From assembly GCA_024698585.1 (NCBI GenBank), contig JAILRB010000064.1:1-64000 (forward strand): a DNA stretch of 64,000 nucleotides. Direction: 5' to 3'. The translations under genes and the position numbers were made by a program. The DNA is from Eubacterium sp. Its GTDB lineage: Bacteria; Bacillota; Clostridia; Lachnospirales; Lachnospiraceae. Positions within the stretch are counted from its first letter, which is position 1. The number at the start of each line of letters is the position of its first letter. The notes under the pieces were generated by a model. The model was not told the DNA's origin and ran no database searches. It worked only from the letters and a program-made list of their open reading frames with translations. Shown one piece after another: positions 38,711 to 47,969 of this stretch.

Positions 38711-38824
38711 AATCATTACAGGAATTGTGGGAGGTTGCCGCTAGGCAGCCTTCTTTTTACATTTGAATGGTTTTCTGATACAATAGTGAGCGTGGCTGAA
38801 AAATAAAAAAGAACGTTACAGAAG

Positions 38825-39796
38825 ATGGGAGCAAAGATGTTGGGAAGCATATTAGAAACAAGAAAAATGATTCTGACCTTTTTGATTTGTTTTGTGATAA
38901 CCGCCTTAATGATTGGTGCAAACCAGTTGTTGATATCAAAAGGAAAAAAGGCAAAGAACTTAAAGAATTACAATGAACTGATTGTGAATGGAACGGAGAA
39001 AGAGGGAGAACTGGTTTCGGTGACTCTTTCGGAACCGCCGTATCTGGTTGCGACATATGAAGATCAGAGCATTAAAGATAAATATTATATACTGATAGAT
39101 CAGAAGGATATGATGTATGTTGCATTACTGAGTGATCAGACCTACAAAGAGGTGGAAAAGCAAAGGAAAGAAAAGTCCACATATACATTAACGGGACAGA
39201 TTTACAACACTCCGGAGGAATTAAAAGATATTATTATTGATATGTATCAAGAAGACGGGGAAGATCAGGTTAATACGGTTACCTTTGATAATTATTTTGG
39301 AACCACATATCTGGATACCAATAAACAAAAATACAGTACGATTACCTCCATTCTTTCTGTGGCCATTTTCATTTTGGGACTAATGACTGTGATTGCCGGA
39401 GGAATGCTTGTATTTTCTGTTGTTCGGACACGAATAACCTTAGGAAAGATTTCTTCGGACTCTTTAAATGCAGAGTTGGAAATGACGGATTTGTCAAAGT
39501 TCAAAAAGGCAAAAATATATATTACGCCGCACTATCTGTTGTCGGTGTATTTGGGACTTCGGGCTGTAAAACTGGAAGATATCTTATGGGTATATATTAG
39601 TCATAGCAATAATCAGATTAAAATGGCACGATTAACAATTCATTTAAAAGGTGGAAAACGAGTCGAGACCATGAAATGTAAAATATGGATGGAGGATATT
39701 TTGAGGGATGCAATCCAGGAACTTTTGAAGAAAAAGCCGGAACTCCTTGTGGGATATTCCTATGAAAATCTTACAGCATATAACGATATGAAATAA
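38825..39796 (+). CDS. Hypothetical two-TM membrane protein
   Basis: 323-aa ORF with N-terminal and central TM segments. Confidence 0.7.
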   Translation: MGAKMLGSILETRKMILTFLICFVITALMIGANQLLISKGKKAKNLKNYNELIVNGTEKEGELVSVTLSEPPYLVATYEDQSIKDKYYILIDQKDMMYVALLSDQTYKEVEKQRKEKSTYTLTGQIYNTPEELKDIIIDMYQEDGEDQVNTVTFDNYFGTTYLDTNKQKYSTITSILSVAIFILGLMTVIAGGMLVFSVVRTRITLGKISSDSLNAELEMTDLSKFKKAKIYITPHYLLSVYLGLRAVKLEDILWVYISHSNNQIKMARLTIHLKGGKRVETMKCKIWMEDILRDAIQELLKKKPELLVGYSYENLTAYNDMK

Positions 39797-39808
39797 ACGA
39801 AAGGGAAA

Positions 39809-40414
39809 GTGATTATGGGTAGCAAAAAGGTATTAAAGAAATTAAAGAAAAAAGGAATTGCATTATTGTTTTGTGGAATTTTATTGATTCTCTGTGGGGT
39901 ATTTTTATGTACTGTTTATACGGAAAAAAAAGATTCGACAATTATAATTTTCGCTGTTGGGATGTTTGCCTGTGGAGGAATTCTGTCATATTTCGGAATT
40001 GATTATCTAAAAGGAAAAGGTTCCCGATATGCTAAGAAAAACCCAAAAATATTTGAATTGGCAGATGACCTTGTAATTAATCCGGTATATCAGGATGATT
40101 TTGTTGTCATTTCCGGTAAGGCCATTGCACCGAAGAAGGACTTTTCAGCAGTGGCAGATTTAAATGATGTGCTGGCAATTTATGAGAGCATTCAGAGAAC
40201 TAATGGTATCGTGACAAGCCATACCGTAAAGCTGGAACTGATTAACGGAAGAGCGATGAACATTAGTGTTTATGCCAGAAAAAAAGCAACAAAGGATAAT
40301 ATTCTGCTGACAATCGCACATTATTGCCCGAATGCAGCAGTGGGATATTCCGGTGAAGTAATGGACTATGTTCGAGCAAAAAGACGTGCATATAAAGCAG
40401 CGTTAGGAAAATAG
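39809..40414 (+). CDS. Hypothetical membrane protein
   Basis: 201-aa ORF with two N-terminal TM segments; similar architecture to the upstream gene. Confidence 0.7.
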   Translation: MIMGSKKVLKKLKKKGIALLFCGILLILCGVFLCTVYTEKKDSTIIIFAVGMFACGGILSYFGIDYLKGKGSRYAKKNPKIFELADDLVINPVYQDDFVVISGKAIAPKKDFSAVADLNDVLAIYESIQRTNGIVTSHTVKLELINGRAMNISVYARKKATKDNILLTIAHYCPNAAVGYSGEVMDYVRAKRRAYKAALGK

Positions 40415-40438
40415 AAAAATGGACGGGAAAAGAAAAAT

Positions 40439-41413
40439 ATGGGTACAATGAAAAGAATTGCTGTGTTAACCAGCGGAGGAGATGCACCGGGAATGAATTC
40501 AGCCATCAGAGCGGTGGTTTATGGTGCAAATAAAGCAGAGATAGAGGTGATAGGAATTCTTCGTGGTTACGAGGGACTGATTGACTGGGAAACCAGAGCA
40601 GTGACTATTGATGATGTGAGAAATATCAATAATCGGGGAGGAACAATTCTATATTCCAGTCGAAGTGAACGATTTCTGAAGAAAGAGTGGAGAGAAAAAG
40701 CGGCAGAGAATCTGAGAAAAAATCAGATTGACGCATTGGTGGCAATCGGTGGTGACGGAACTATGCGTGGAGCCATTGACTTTCAGCAGGAAGGAATCAA
40801 TACCATATGCATTCCGGGAACCATTGACCGGGATGTGTCCTGTAGTGAGTATACCTTGGGATTTGATACGGCGGCAAATACAGCTACGGATGCCATTGAC
40901 AGGATTCGTGATTCCTCGGTGTCTCATGAGCGCTGCAGTGTGGTGGAAGTCATGGGAAGAAAAAGAGGTTATATCGCATTGTGGGCAGGAATGGCGGCGT
41001 CTGCAGATGCCATTGTCCTTCCGGAAAAGTGGGATGGAAACTTTGATCATATCATCGAAACCTTGAAACAGCGTCATGCTGCTGGGCACGATAGCTATCT
41101 GGTGGTAGTTGCGGAAGGCGTGACAGATGCACCGGAACTGGCAGAGTTGATTCGAAAGAAAACCGGAATTGAATCCAGGGTGTCTGTGCTTGGATATATC
41201 CAGCGCGGTGGAAGCCCTACAGCGAAGGATCGCATGTATGGGTCTCTGATGGGAGCTTATGCAGTAGAATTGTTGAATCAGGGAAAGAAGAATCAGGTTG
41301 TTGCAATTAAGAATGACTTATTGGTTAGCTATGATTTGAATGAGGCACTTCAGATTGCAAACAATGAGCTGGATTCCTTCCAGTATGAGTTGAGTTTGAG
41401 TTTGGCGGAGTAG
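40439..41413 (+). CDS. pfkA: 6-phosphofructokinase
   Basis: IAVLTSGGDAPGMNSAIRAVV, AIGGDGTMRGA, PGTIDRDVSCSEYTLGFDTA, GYIQRGGSPTAKDR. Confidence 0.96.
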   Translation: MGTMKRIAVLTSGGDAPGMNSAIRAVVYGANKAEIEVIGILRGYEGLIDWETRAVTIDDVRNINNRGGTILYSSRSERFLKKEWREKAAENLRKNQIDALVAIGGDGTMRGAIDFQQEGINTICIPGTIDRDVSCSEYTLGFDTAANTATDAIDRIRDSSVSHERCSVVEVMGRKRGYIALWAGMAASADAIVLPEKWDGNFDHIIETLKQRHAAGHDSYLVVVAEGVTDAPELAELIRKKTGIESRVSVLGYIQRGGSPTAKDRMYGSLMGAYAVELLNQGKKNQVVAIKNDLLVSYDLNEALQIANNELDSFQYELSLSLAE

Positions 41414-41417
41414 TATT

Positions 41418-42341
41418 ATGATGGCAACTGTTTTTTATTTCAACTGGGAACCGGAATTGATCCGATGGATGCAGCAGTTTATGGGGACAATCGGTGTGTG
41501 GATTGCCTCAGCGGTAACGACCTTTGGAGAGAAGACGATTCTGGTTGCAATTTTGGGATATCTGTATTGGTGTCGTGACAAAAGACTTGCGAAAATGTTA
41601 GGAGTCAATTTGGTCGTGGCAATGATTGCCAATCCTATGCTAAAGAACCTGGTCTTTCGGACCAGACCATATTTTAATCATGAGGGAATCCAGTGTCTAA
41701 AGCCGGTGGATTCTTCCGCGTCGGTTTATGATATTTCGGCACAGGGATATTCCTTCCCCAGTGGACATGCTACCAATGCAGCGACGGCCTTTGGAACCTT
41801 GTCCATAAGAAAGGAAAAATGGATTTTCTTCCTAATCGGTGTTGGAATTCCTTTGGCAGTTGGAGTTTCCCGAGTGGCATTAGGAGTTCATTATCCGACG
41901 GATGTTATTGTTGGATGGATTTTAGGATATGTCATTGCCTTCCTTGGAACATGGATTCAGAGCCGGGTGAAACGGGAAAAACTTTTTCGGTCCTGTCTTT
42001 TCCTGATTGTCTTAACAGGATGCTTTTATTGCAGGACCAACGAGTATTTCACTGCTTTAGGGGTGATGCTGGGATTCTTCCTGGCGATTCCTTTTGAGGA
42101 ACGATTCGTAAATTTTGAAGGAACCAAAAGCATTCCTTGGGGTGCTCTTCGAATTGCCGGCGGAATCGGGGTGTATCTGGTAGTGAATCAGGTTTTAAAA
42201 CTTCCGTTTTCTAAGGAGTTTATGGAATCCATAACCTGGCAGGCACAGTTGATTCGCGTGATGCGTTATGGTGTGATAATATTTTGTATGATTGCGGTGT
42301 ATCCGCTTTGTTTTAAAATGAGAAAGAGTAAAGGAGAATAA
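41418..42341 (+). CDS. PAP2 family phosphatase membrane protein
   Basis: KNLVFRTRPY, SFPSGHATNAAT, GVSRVALGVHYPTDVIVGW. Confidence 0.92.
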   Translation: MMATVFYFNWEPELIRWMQQFMGTIGVWIASAVTTFGEKTILVAILGYLYWCRDKRLAKMLGVNLVVAMIANPMLKNLVFRTRPYFNHEGIQCLKPVDSSASVYDISAQGYSFPSGHATNAATAFGTLSIRKEKWIFFLIGVGIPLAVGVSRVALGVHYPTDVIVGWILGYVIAFLGTWIQSRVKREKLFRSCLFLIVLTGCFYCRTNEYFTALGVMLGFFLAIPFEERFVNFEGTKSIPWGALRIAGGIGVYLVVNQVLKLPFSKEFMESITWQAQLIRVMRYGVIIFCMIAVYPLCFKMRKSKGE

Positions 42342-42342
42342 G

Positions 42343-42645
42343 ATGGTTAAACATGTAATTTTATGGCAGTTAAAGGATGAATTGTCAGGAGAAGAAAAAG
42401 AAACTGTAAAGGATGGAATTAAGGAAGGATTGGAAAGCCTTCAGGGAAAGATTCCGGGATTGATTGATATTAAGGTTAATAAAAAAGGATTGGAATCATC
42501 CAATGCAGATGTGATGTTGGATTCCACCTTTGAAGATGAAGCAGCATTAAAAGGCTATGCGGTTCATCCGGAACATGTGGCAGTGGCAGACGGAAAGGTT
42601 CGTCCATACACAAAAAACAGAGTATGTTTAGACTTTGAAGTGTAA
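42343..42645 (+). CDS. Dabb (stress-responsive alpha-beta barrel) family protein
   Basis: MVKHVILWQLKDELSGEEK...YAVHPEHVAVADGKVRPYTKNRVCLDFEV. Confidence 0.9.
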   Translation: MVKHVILWQLKDELSGEEKETVKDGIKEGLESLQGKIPGLIDIKVNKKGLESSNADVMLDSTFEDEAALKGYAVHPEHVAVADGKVRPYTKNRVCLDFEV

Positions 42646-42658
42646 CAGGACAAAATTA

Positions 42659-42674
42659 ATAAAAGTGTTTTTAT
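42659..42674. promoter_or_regulatory. Shared 16-mer (inverted copy, ATAAAAGTGTTTTTAT)
   Basis: Exact reverse complement of 9990-10005 and 60979-60994. Confidence 0.5.
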
Positions 42675-42683
42675 AAAACTGAG

Positions 42684-42727
42684 AAGGAAGAGGAGTTTTA
42701 CCAAACGGGTAGGACTCCTCTTTTTTG
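42684..42727 (+). terminator. Terminator
   Basis: GAAGAGGAGTtttaccaaacgggtaggACTCCTCTTTTTTG. Confidence 0.8.
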
Positions 42728-42952
42728 TGGAATGCGAAAAAATGTGTCGATTTTTTCGCGGTAGTAGGGGGTCATTTTTTATTTATTCTTTCAAAATTTA
42801 GAATGTATGCGCTAACAAAAACTGTTTTCAAAAAATTATGAACCATTATAAAAAATTTAACACTTTTTGATGTGGAGGATTCTTCTTATACTTGCTTTGC
42901 ACGTTAAAACGAGCGGAGAAAAATATCTAGAGGAGAGAAGAAGGAGAAAAAA

Positions 42953-44860
42953 ATGAGAAAGATTACGAAGAAAATTGTATCAGTCGTAACCAGTTGCGCT
43001 ATGGTTGTTGCTTTAGGAGCAGCATTTCCACAGTTTAGCGTAAAAAATGTAAGTGCAGCAAATGCATCTTCCACATTGATTTGGAGTGATGAATTCAATG
43101 GGAGTTCATTAGACACATCAAAGTGGAACTATGAAACAGGCACCGGTTCCGGTGGATGGGGAAACAATGAAAGACAGTACTACACAAACAGAACGGACAA
43201 TGTGTACGTATCTGGCGGTTCTTTACATATTAAGGCAAAAAGAGAAAATTACGGTGGAATGAACTACACATCCGGAAGAATTAAAACAGCCGGAAAGTTC
43301 TCATTTAAATATGGATATGTGGAAGCAAGATTAGCACTTCCAGCAAGCTCAGGAATCTGGCCTGCATTCTGGATGCTCGGTGAAAACATTGGCAGCGTTG
43401 GCTGGCCTGCATGTGGTGAAATCGATATCATGGAAGCAATCAATGCAGAATATAAGACATACGCTACATGTCATTGGAATGCAAACGGACATGCAGAATA
43501 TGGACGTTCTACAGGAAACTTCGATATTACTCAGTTCCATACATACGCATTATCATGGGATAAGGATTATATCAGAATGTATGTAGACGGTGGAGAAGTT
43601 TATGTGATGCAGATTACAAACGGCACCGGAGATACAGATGAATTCCATAAGCCATTCTTCCTGTTATTAAACGTAGCAGTTGGTGGTAACTGGCCGGGAT
43701 TCAACATTGACGACGGAGCACTTCCAAAGGAAATGAAGGTTGACTACATCCGTGTATATCAGGATGGTGGTACATCTCAGAACAACAATAACAATAATAA
43801 CAACAATAATAACAACAACAATAACAACTCAGGATCAAATACATCCACACCATCTTCAGGAATGGGAATGAACTATGCAAGTGGTTCTTCTGCAACAGCA
43901 TTTGTAAATGATTCTAAGTGGGCTGACATTCACTATACAGTTAATGGTGGAGCACAGCAGAATGTACGTATGACTCAGAGCGGAAGTAAGGCTACTTATA
44001 CAATTAATGGATTAAGCAGTGGAGCAACCGTAAAATACTGGTTCACATACAGTGATAATTCTGGATTTGTTCGTGATACACAGAGCTATACATACACACA
44101 CAACGCAGGAAGCTCAAGTAACTCCGGATCAAACAATTCAGGTTCAAATAACTCAGGATCAACAAACACAGCATCTGGTGATGTATATATTTATCAGGAT
44201 TCAAACTACGGTGGACGTTCCGCTTCTTTAGGCGTAGGAAATTACAACCTTGCATCTCTTCAGGCAAAGGGATTCAAGAACGATGATCTTTCATCTATCA
44301 AGGTTCCTTGGGGATATAAAGTAATCATGTACGCTGATGATAACTACAGCGGATCTACAAAGACATTGTATGCAGATTCTTCTTATGTAGGAAATGACTG
44401 GAATGACAAAGTATCTTCTATCAAGGTTCAGAGAGCACAGTACAAGATTAAAAACCGTCACAGCGGACTTGTTCTTGATGTTAGCGGTGGAAGCAAAGAC
44501 AATGGAGCAAATATTCAGCAGTGGTCTGACAACGGATCTAATGCTCAGAAATTTGAAGTACGTTTTAATGCATCTGATTCCACGTACGTTTTAGTAAATG
44601 TTGGAAGTGGAAAAGCAGTTGATATGGGCGGATGGTCTAAAGACAACGGCGGAAACGCTCTTCAGTGGGATAACAACAATACAGATAACCAGAGATGGTT
44701 CATTACTCCGGTTGATAACGGATATTCATTCTTAATTAACAAATACAGCAATAAGGGACTTGAAGTTGGTGGATGGTCTACATCAGCTGGTGGAAATGTT
44801 CAGCAGTGGGATTACAAGGCACAGGCAAATCAGCAGTGGCAGTTTATCAGAGTAAACTAA
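42953..44860 (+). CDS. Secreted GH16 beta-1,3-glucanase (laminarinase-like) - CBM56-like - beta/gamma-crystallin-like - CBM13 (ricin B)
   Basis: WSDEFNGSSLDTSKWNYETGTGSGGWGNNERQYYT, catalytic GEIDIMEAI (ExDxxE); poly-Asn linker; WADIHYTVNGGAQQNVRMTQ; GDVYIYQDSNYGGRSASLGVGNYN; QxW repeats in C-terminus. Confidence 0.93.
   Translation: MRKITKKIVSVVTSCAMVVALGAAFPQFSVKNVSAANASSTLIWSDEFNGSSLDTSKWNYETGTGSGGWGNNERQYYTNRTDNVYVSGGSLHIKAKRENYGGMNYTSGRIKTAGKFSFKYGYVEARLALPASSGIWPAFWMLGENIGSVGWPACGEIDIMEAINAEYKTYATCHWNANGHAEYGRSTGNFDITQFHTYALSWDKDYIRMYVDGGEVYVMQITNGTGDTDEFHKPFFLLLNVAVGGNWPGFNIDDGALPKEMKVDYIRVYQDGGTSQNNNNNNNNNNNNNNNNSGSNTSTPSSGMGMNYASGSSATAFVNDSKWADIHYTVNGGAQQNVRMTQSGSKATYTINGLSSGATVKYWFTYSDNSGFVRDTQSYTYTHNAGSSSNSGSNNSGSNNSGSTNTASGDVYIYQDSNYGGRSASLGVGNYNLASLQAKGFKNDDLSSIKVPWGYKVIMYADDNYSGSTKTLYADSSYVGNDWNDKVSSIKVQRAQYKIKNRHSGLVLDVSGGSKDNGANIQQWSDNGSNAQKFEVRFNASDSTYVLVNVGSGKAVDMGGWSKDNGGNALQWDNNNTDNQRWFITPVDNGYSFLINKYSNKGLEVGGWSTSAGGNVQQWDYKAQANQQWQFIRVN
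43777..43830 (+). repeat. Trinucleotide (AAC/AAT)n tract encoding poly-Asn linker
   Basis: caGAACAACAATAACAATAATAACAACAATAATAACAACAACAATAACAAC; 16 consecutive Asn codons. Confidence 0.9.
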
Positions 44861-44975
44861 AAAATTAAGGAAGTTTGGAAAGCATGGGGGAACCATTCCT
44901 CTGTGCTTTCTTGATGATAAGGGGAGCAAAGCGTAACTACAGGCAAAAAATTTAGACAGAATGGAGAGTAGTAAA

Positions 44976-47018
44976 ATGATCAGAAAAAAACTGATGGCCG
45001 TGTTACTATCGGTAGCAATGATTGCTACGATGGCACCGGCAACAAGCAAGACACAGGAAGTGAAAGCAGCTTCCGCAGGCACACGAGTAGTAGGATATTT
45101 TCCATCTTACAGAACTTACGCAATCAACTCGGTTGATTTTTCAGCAATGACTCATTGTATGTTAGCATTCATGACATACTCCAATGGTACATTGACTTCC
45201 GGATTTTCCGGCGGAGATGTACAGACCATTGTAAACAAGTGTCATGCCAGCGGAACCAAGGCAATGATTGCCATTGGCGGATGGAACGGATTTGATTCCA
45301 GCGATAATCCTTTTGGAACAGCACAGAAGAGAACCAACTTTGTAAATCAGGTAATGAACTATGTAAACACCTATAACTTAGATGGCGTTGACATTGATAT
45401 TGAATTGACCGATGCAAACATCTGGAACAACTACAATGCATTGGTTTCAGAACTTTCCGGTAGATTAAAATCTCAGGGAAAACTTCTTACCATGGCAGTT
45501 TCAACATGGTTTACAGGTTCTATCAGCAATTCAACTTACCAGTATTTTGACTTCTTAAACCTGATGTCTTATGACTACAATCAGAGTGGTACCGGAGAAG
45601 TAGCACCTTGGTCACAGATTTATGACATGGTTTCCTATTACGGAAGCAGAGGTGTAAGCAACGACAAGCTTGTCATCGGTGTTCCTTTCTATGGATACGG
45701 TGCAGGCGGCGCAGCAAAAACTTTTGCTGAAATGGTTGCAATGAATCCGGCTTATGCAGACATGGATTACGCAGCAGGTGTTTATTACAACGGAATGAGC
45801 ACCATCCGAAAGAAAGCAGAGTACAGCAAGTCTTATGGCGGAACTATGATTTGGGAAGTGGCTCAGGACTCTTTCGGAACCTATTCTTTATTGAATGTGA
45901 TTAAGCAGGTAATGCAGACCGGAAATAATAACTCCGGAAACAACAATTCAGGAAATAACAATTCCGGCAACAACAACTCCGGAAACAATAACTCCGGAAA
46001 TACATCCACACCATCCTCAGGAATGGGAATCAATTATGTGAATGCTTCTTCCGCAACAGCATATGTGAATGACTCAAAGTGGACAGATATTCACTACACA
46101 GTTAATGGTGGAGCACAGCAGAATGTACGTATGAATCAGGACGGAAACAAAGCAGTTTATACCATCAATGGATTAAGCAGTGGCGCAACCGTAAAATACT
46201 GGTTTACATATTGTAATACTTCCGGATATGTTCAGGACACGCAGAGTTACACCTATACACATACCGGTTCAGGAAACAGTAATAGCGGAAACAACAATGG
46301 AAGCAACACCGGTTCTAACACAAACACAGGCTCCGGTGATGTGTATATTTATCAGGATGCAAACTACGGCGGACGTTCCGCATCTTTAGGAGTAGGAAAC
46401 TACAATCTTGCGTCTCTTCAGGCAAAAGGCTTCAAGAATGACGACCTTTCATCCATCAAGGTTCCTTGGGGATATAAGGTAATCATGTATGCAGATGATA
46501 ACTTCAGTGGATCCACAAAGGTGGTAAATGGAGATACCGCTTATGTAGGAAATGATTGGAACGACAAGGTTTCATCCATCAAGGTTCAGAGAGCACAGTA
46601 TAAGATTGTCAACAGAAATAGTGGACTTTGTCTTGATGTTAGCGGTGGAAGTAAAGACAACGGCGCAAATATCCAGCAGTGGACAGACAACGGAACTGTA
46701 GCTCAGAAATGGGAAGTACGTTTCAATGCAGGAGATTCAACGTACGTTTTAGTAAACGTAGGTAGCGGTAAGGCAATGGATATGGATGCATGGTCTAAAG
46801 ATAATGGAGGCAATGCAATCCAGTGGGACAACAATAATACTGATAACCAGAGATGGTTTATTACTTCTGTTGATAACGGCTATACATTCTTGATTAACAA
46901 GAACAGTAATAAAGCGTTAGATGTAGAAGCTTGGTCAACTGCAGCAGGTGGCAATGTACATCAGTGGGATTACGGCGCACAGGCTAATCAGCAGTGGAAA
47001 TTTGTTCAGGTAAATTAG
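44976..47018 (+). CDS. Secreted GH18 chitinase-like - CBM56-like - beta/gamma-crystallin-like - CBM13
   Basis: VVGYFPSYRTYAINSVDFSAMTHCMLAF, catalytic DGVDIDIE; NNSG-repeat linker; C-terminal modules nearly identical to the preceding GH16; start at RBS-linked ATG. Confidence 0.93.
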   Translation: MIRKKLMAVLLSVAMIATMAPATSKTQEVKAASAGTRVVGYFPSYRTYAINSVDFSAMTHCMLAFMTYSNGTLTSGFSGGDVQTIVNKCHASGTKAMIAIGGWNGFDSSDNPFGTAQKRTNFVNQVMNYVNTYNLDGVDIDIELTDANIWNNYNALVSELSGRLKSQGKLLTMAVSTWFTGSISNSTYQYFDFLNLMSYDYNQSGTGEVAPWSQIYDMVSYYGSRGVSNDKLVIGVPFYGYGAGGAAKTFAEMVAMNPAYADMDYAAGVYYNGMSTIRKKAEYSKSYGGTMIWEVAQDSFGTYSLLNVIKQVMQTGNNNSGNNNSGNNNSGNNNSGNNNSGNTSTPSSGMGINYVNASSATAYVNDSKWTDIHYTVNGGAQQNVRMNQDGNKAVYTINGLSSGATVKYWFTYCNTSGYVQDTQSYTYTHTGSGNSNSGNNNGSNTGSNTNTGSGDVYIYQDANYGGRSASLGVGNYNLASLQAKGFKNDDLSSIKVPWGYKVIMYADDNFSGSTKVVNGDTAYVGNDWNDKVSSIKVQRAQYKIVNRNSGLCLDVSGGSKDNGANIQQWTDNGTVAQKWEVRFNAGDSTYVLVNVGSGKAMDMDAWSKDNGGNAIQWDNNNTDNQRWFITSVDNGYTFLINKNSNKALDVEAWSTAAGGNVHQWDYGAQANQQWKFVQVN

Positions 47019-47131
47019 TAGAAGAAAAACATAAGTTTCATAATAAAAAGAGAAGCAGGAGGTCAGATTACTGATCGTCCTGCTTCTTTTATTTCTACAG
47101 CAGATTTCTATTCCGGTATGGATTGAATTTC

Positions 47132-47611
47132 TTATTCCGGATATACCAATCGTTCTTCCGTGATATCTTGAAGAACTTCTTCGTAAAATTTCTTACTGAT
47201 GTATTTTGCCATGTTAAGATTCATATCAAGATAATTACCACAGTCCTTAGCACAGGCTCCCGGAACCTCGCCTTCAAAATCTTTCATGAAAGCATACATT
47301 TCCTGAACCAGTGGAAGAACATCCTTAGAAGAATAATCGCCGGCAAGCACCATATAAAAACCGGTGCGGCAGCCCATCGGACCAAAGTAAATTGTCTTAT
47401 CAGCGTAATCCTTATGATTTCTCAGAAAAGTTGCTGCAAGATGCTCGATGGTATGAATTTCCGCAGTGTTCATTACCGGTTCAAAGTTCGGACGTGTCAT
47501 ACGAATGTCAAATGTCGTAATCACATTTTCTCCTACCTGATCTTTTCTGGATACATAAAGCCCCGGCAAAAGCTTTAAGTGGTCTATTGTAAAACTTGTG
47601 ATCTTTTCCAT
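47132..47611 (-). CDS. luxS: S-ribosylhomocysteine lyase
   Basis: MNTAEIHTIEHLAATFLRNH, KTIYFGPMGCRTGFYMVLAG, ACAKDCGNYLDMNL; ORF-track N-terminal extension dropped. Confidence 0.95.
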   Translation of the reverse strand: MEKITSFTIDHLKLLPGLYVSRKDQVGENVITTFDIRMTRPNFEPVMNTAEIHTIEHLAATFLRNHKDYADKTIYFGPMGCRTGFYMVLAGDYSSKDVLPLVQEMYAFMKDFEGEVPGACAKDCGNYLDMNLNMAKYISKKFYEEVLQDITEERLVYPE

Positions 47612-47847
47612 TTTAATCTCCATTCTGCCGTAATGAAACGGCGTGTTTTTTTCAAAAGAGATGATAGCACAAATGGGGCGGATGCCGCAAGGGGGCGATA
47701 TGTGAAAAAACGGAATGCGGGGATGAGGGGAAGTGAAACAAGTCATTGTATTGCACTTATGGTTTTGGTAAACTACTTTCGTGAAGAAAGTGCACTATAG
47801 AAGCGCTTTTTTTATGGACGGTGCCTAAGGCAGGGGTGTGAAGAACA

Positions 47848-47946
47848 TGCATAGATTAGGCGAAAAGCGCTAAATTCTATGCAATAAAGCAGAGCCCTGG
47901 AGGAAAAAACTGCATAGATTAGACGAAAAACACGCAAATTTATGCA
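47848..47946. repeat. Two 36-bp hairpin repeats at 63-bp period upstream of rsmH
   Basis: TGCATAGATTAGGCGAAAAGCGCTAAATTCTATGCA (47848-47883) and TGCATAGATTAGACGAAAAACACGCAAATTTATGCA (47911-47946). Confidence 0.8.
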
Positions 47947-47969
47947 TTTATAAGGAAAAGGAAGAGAAA

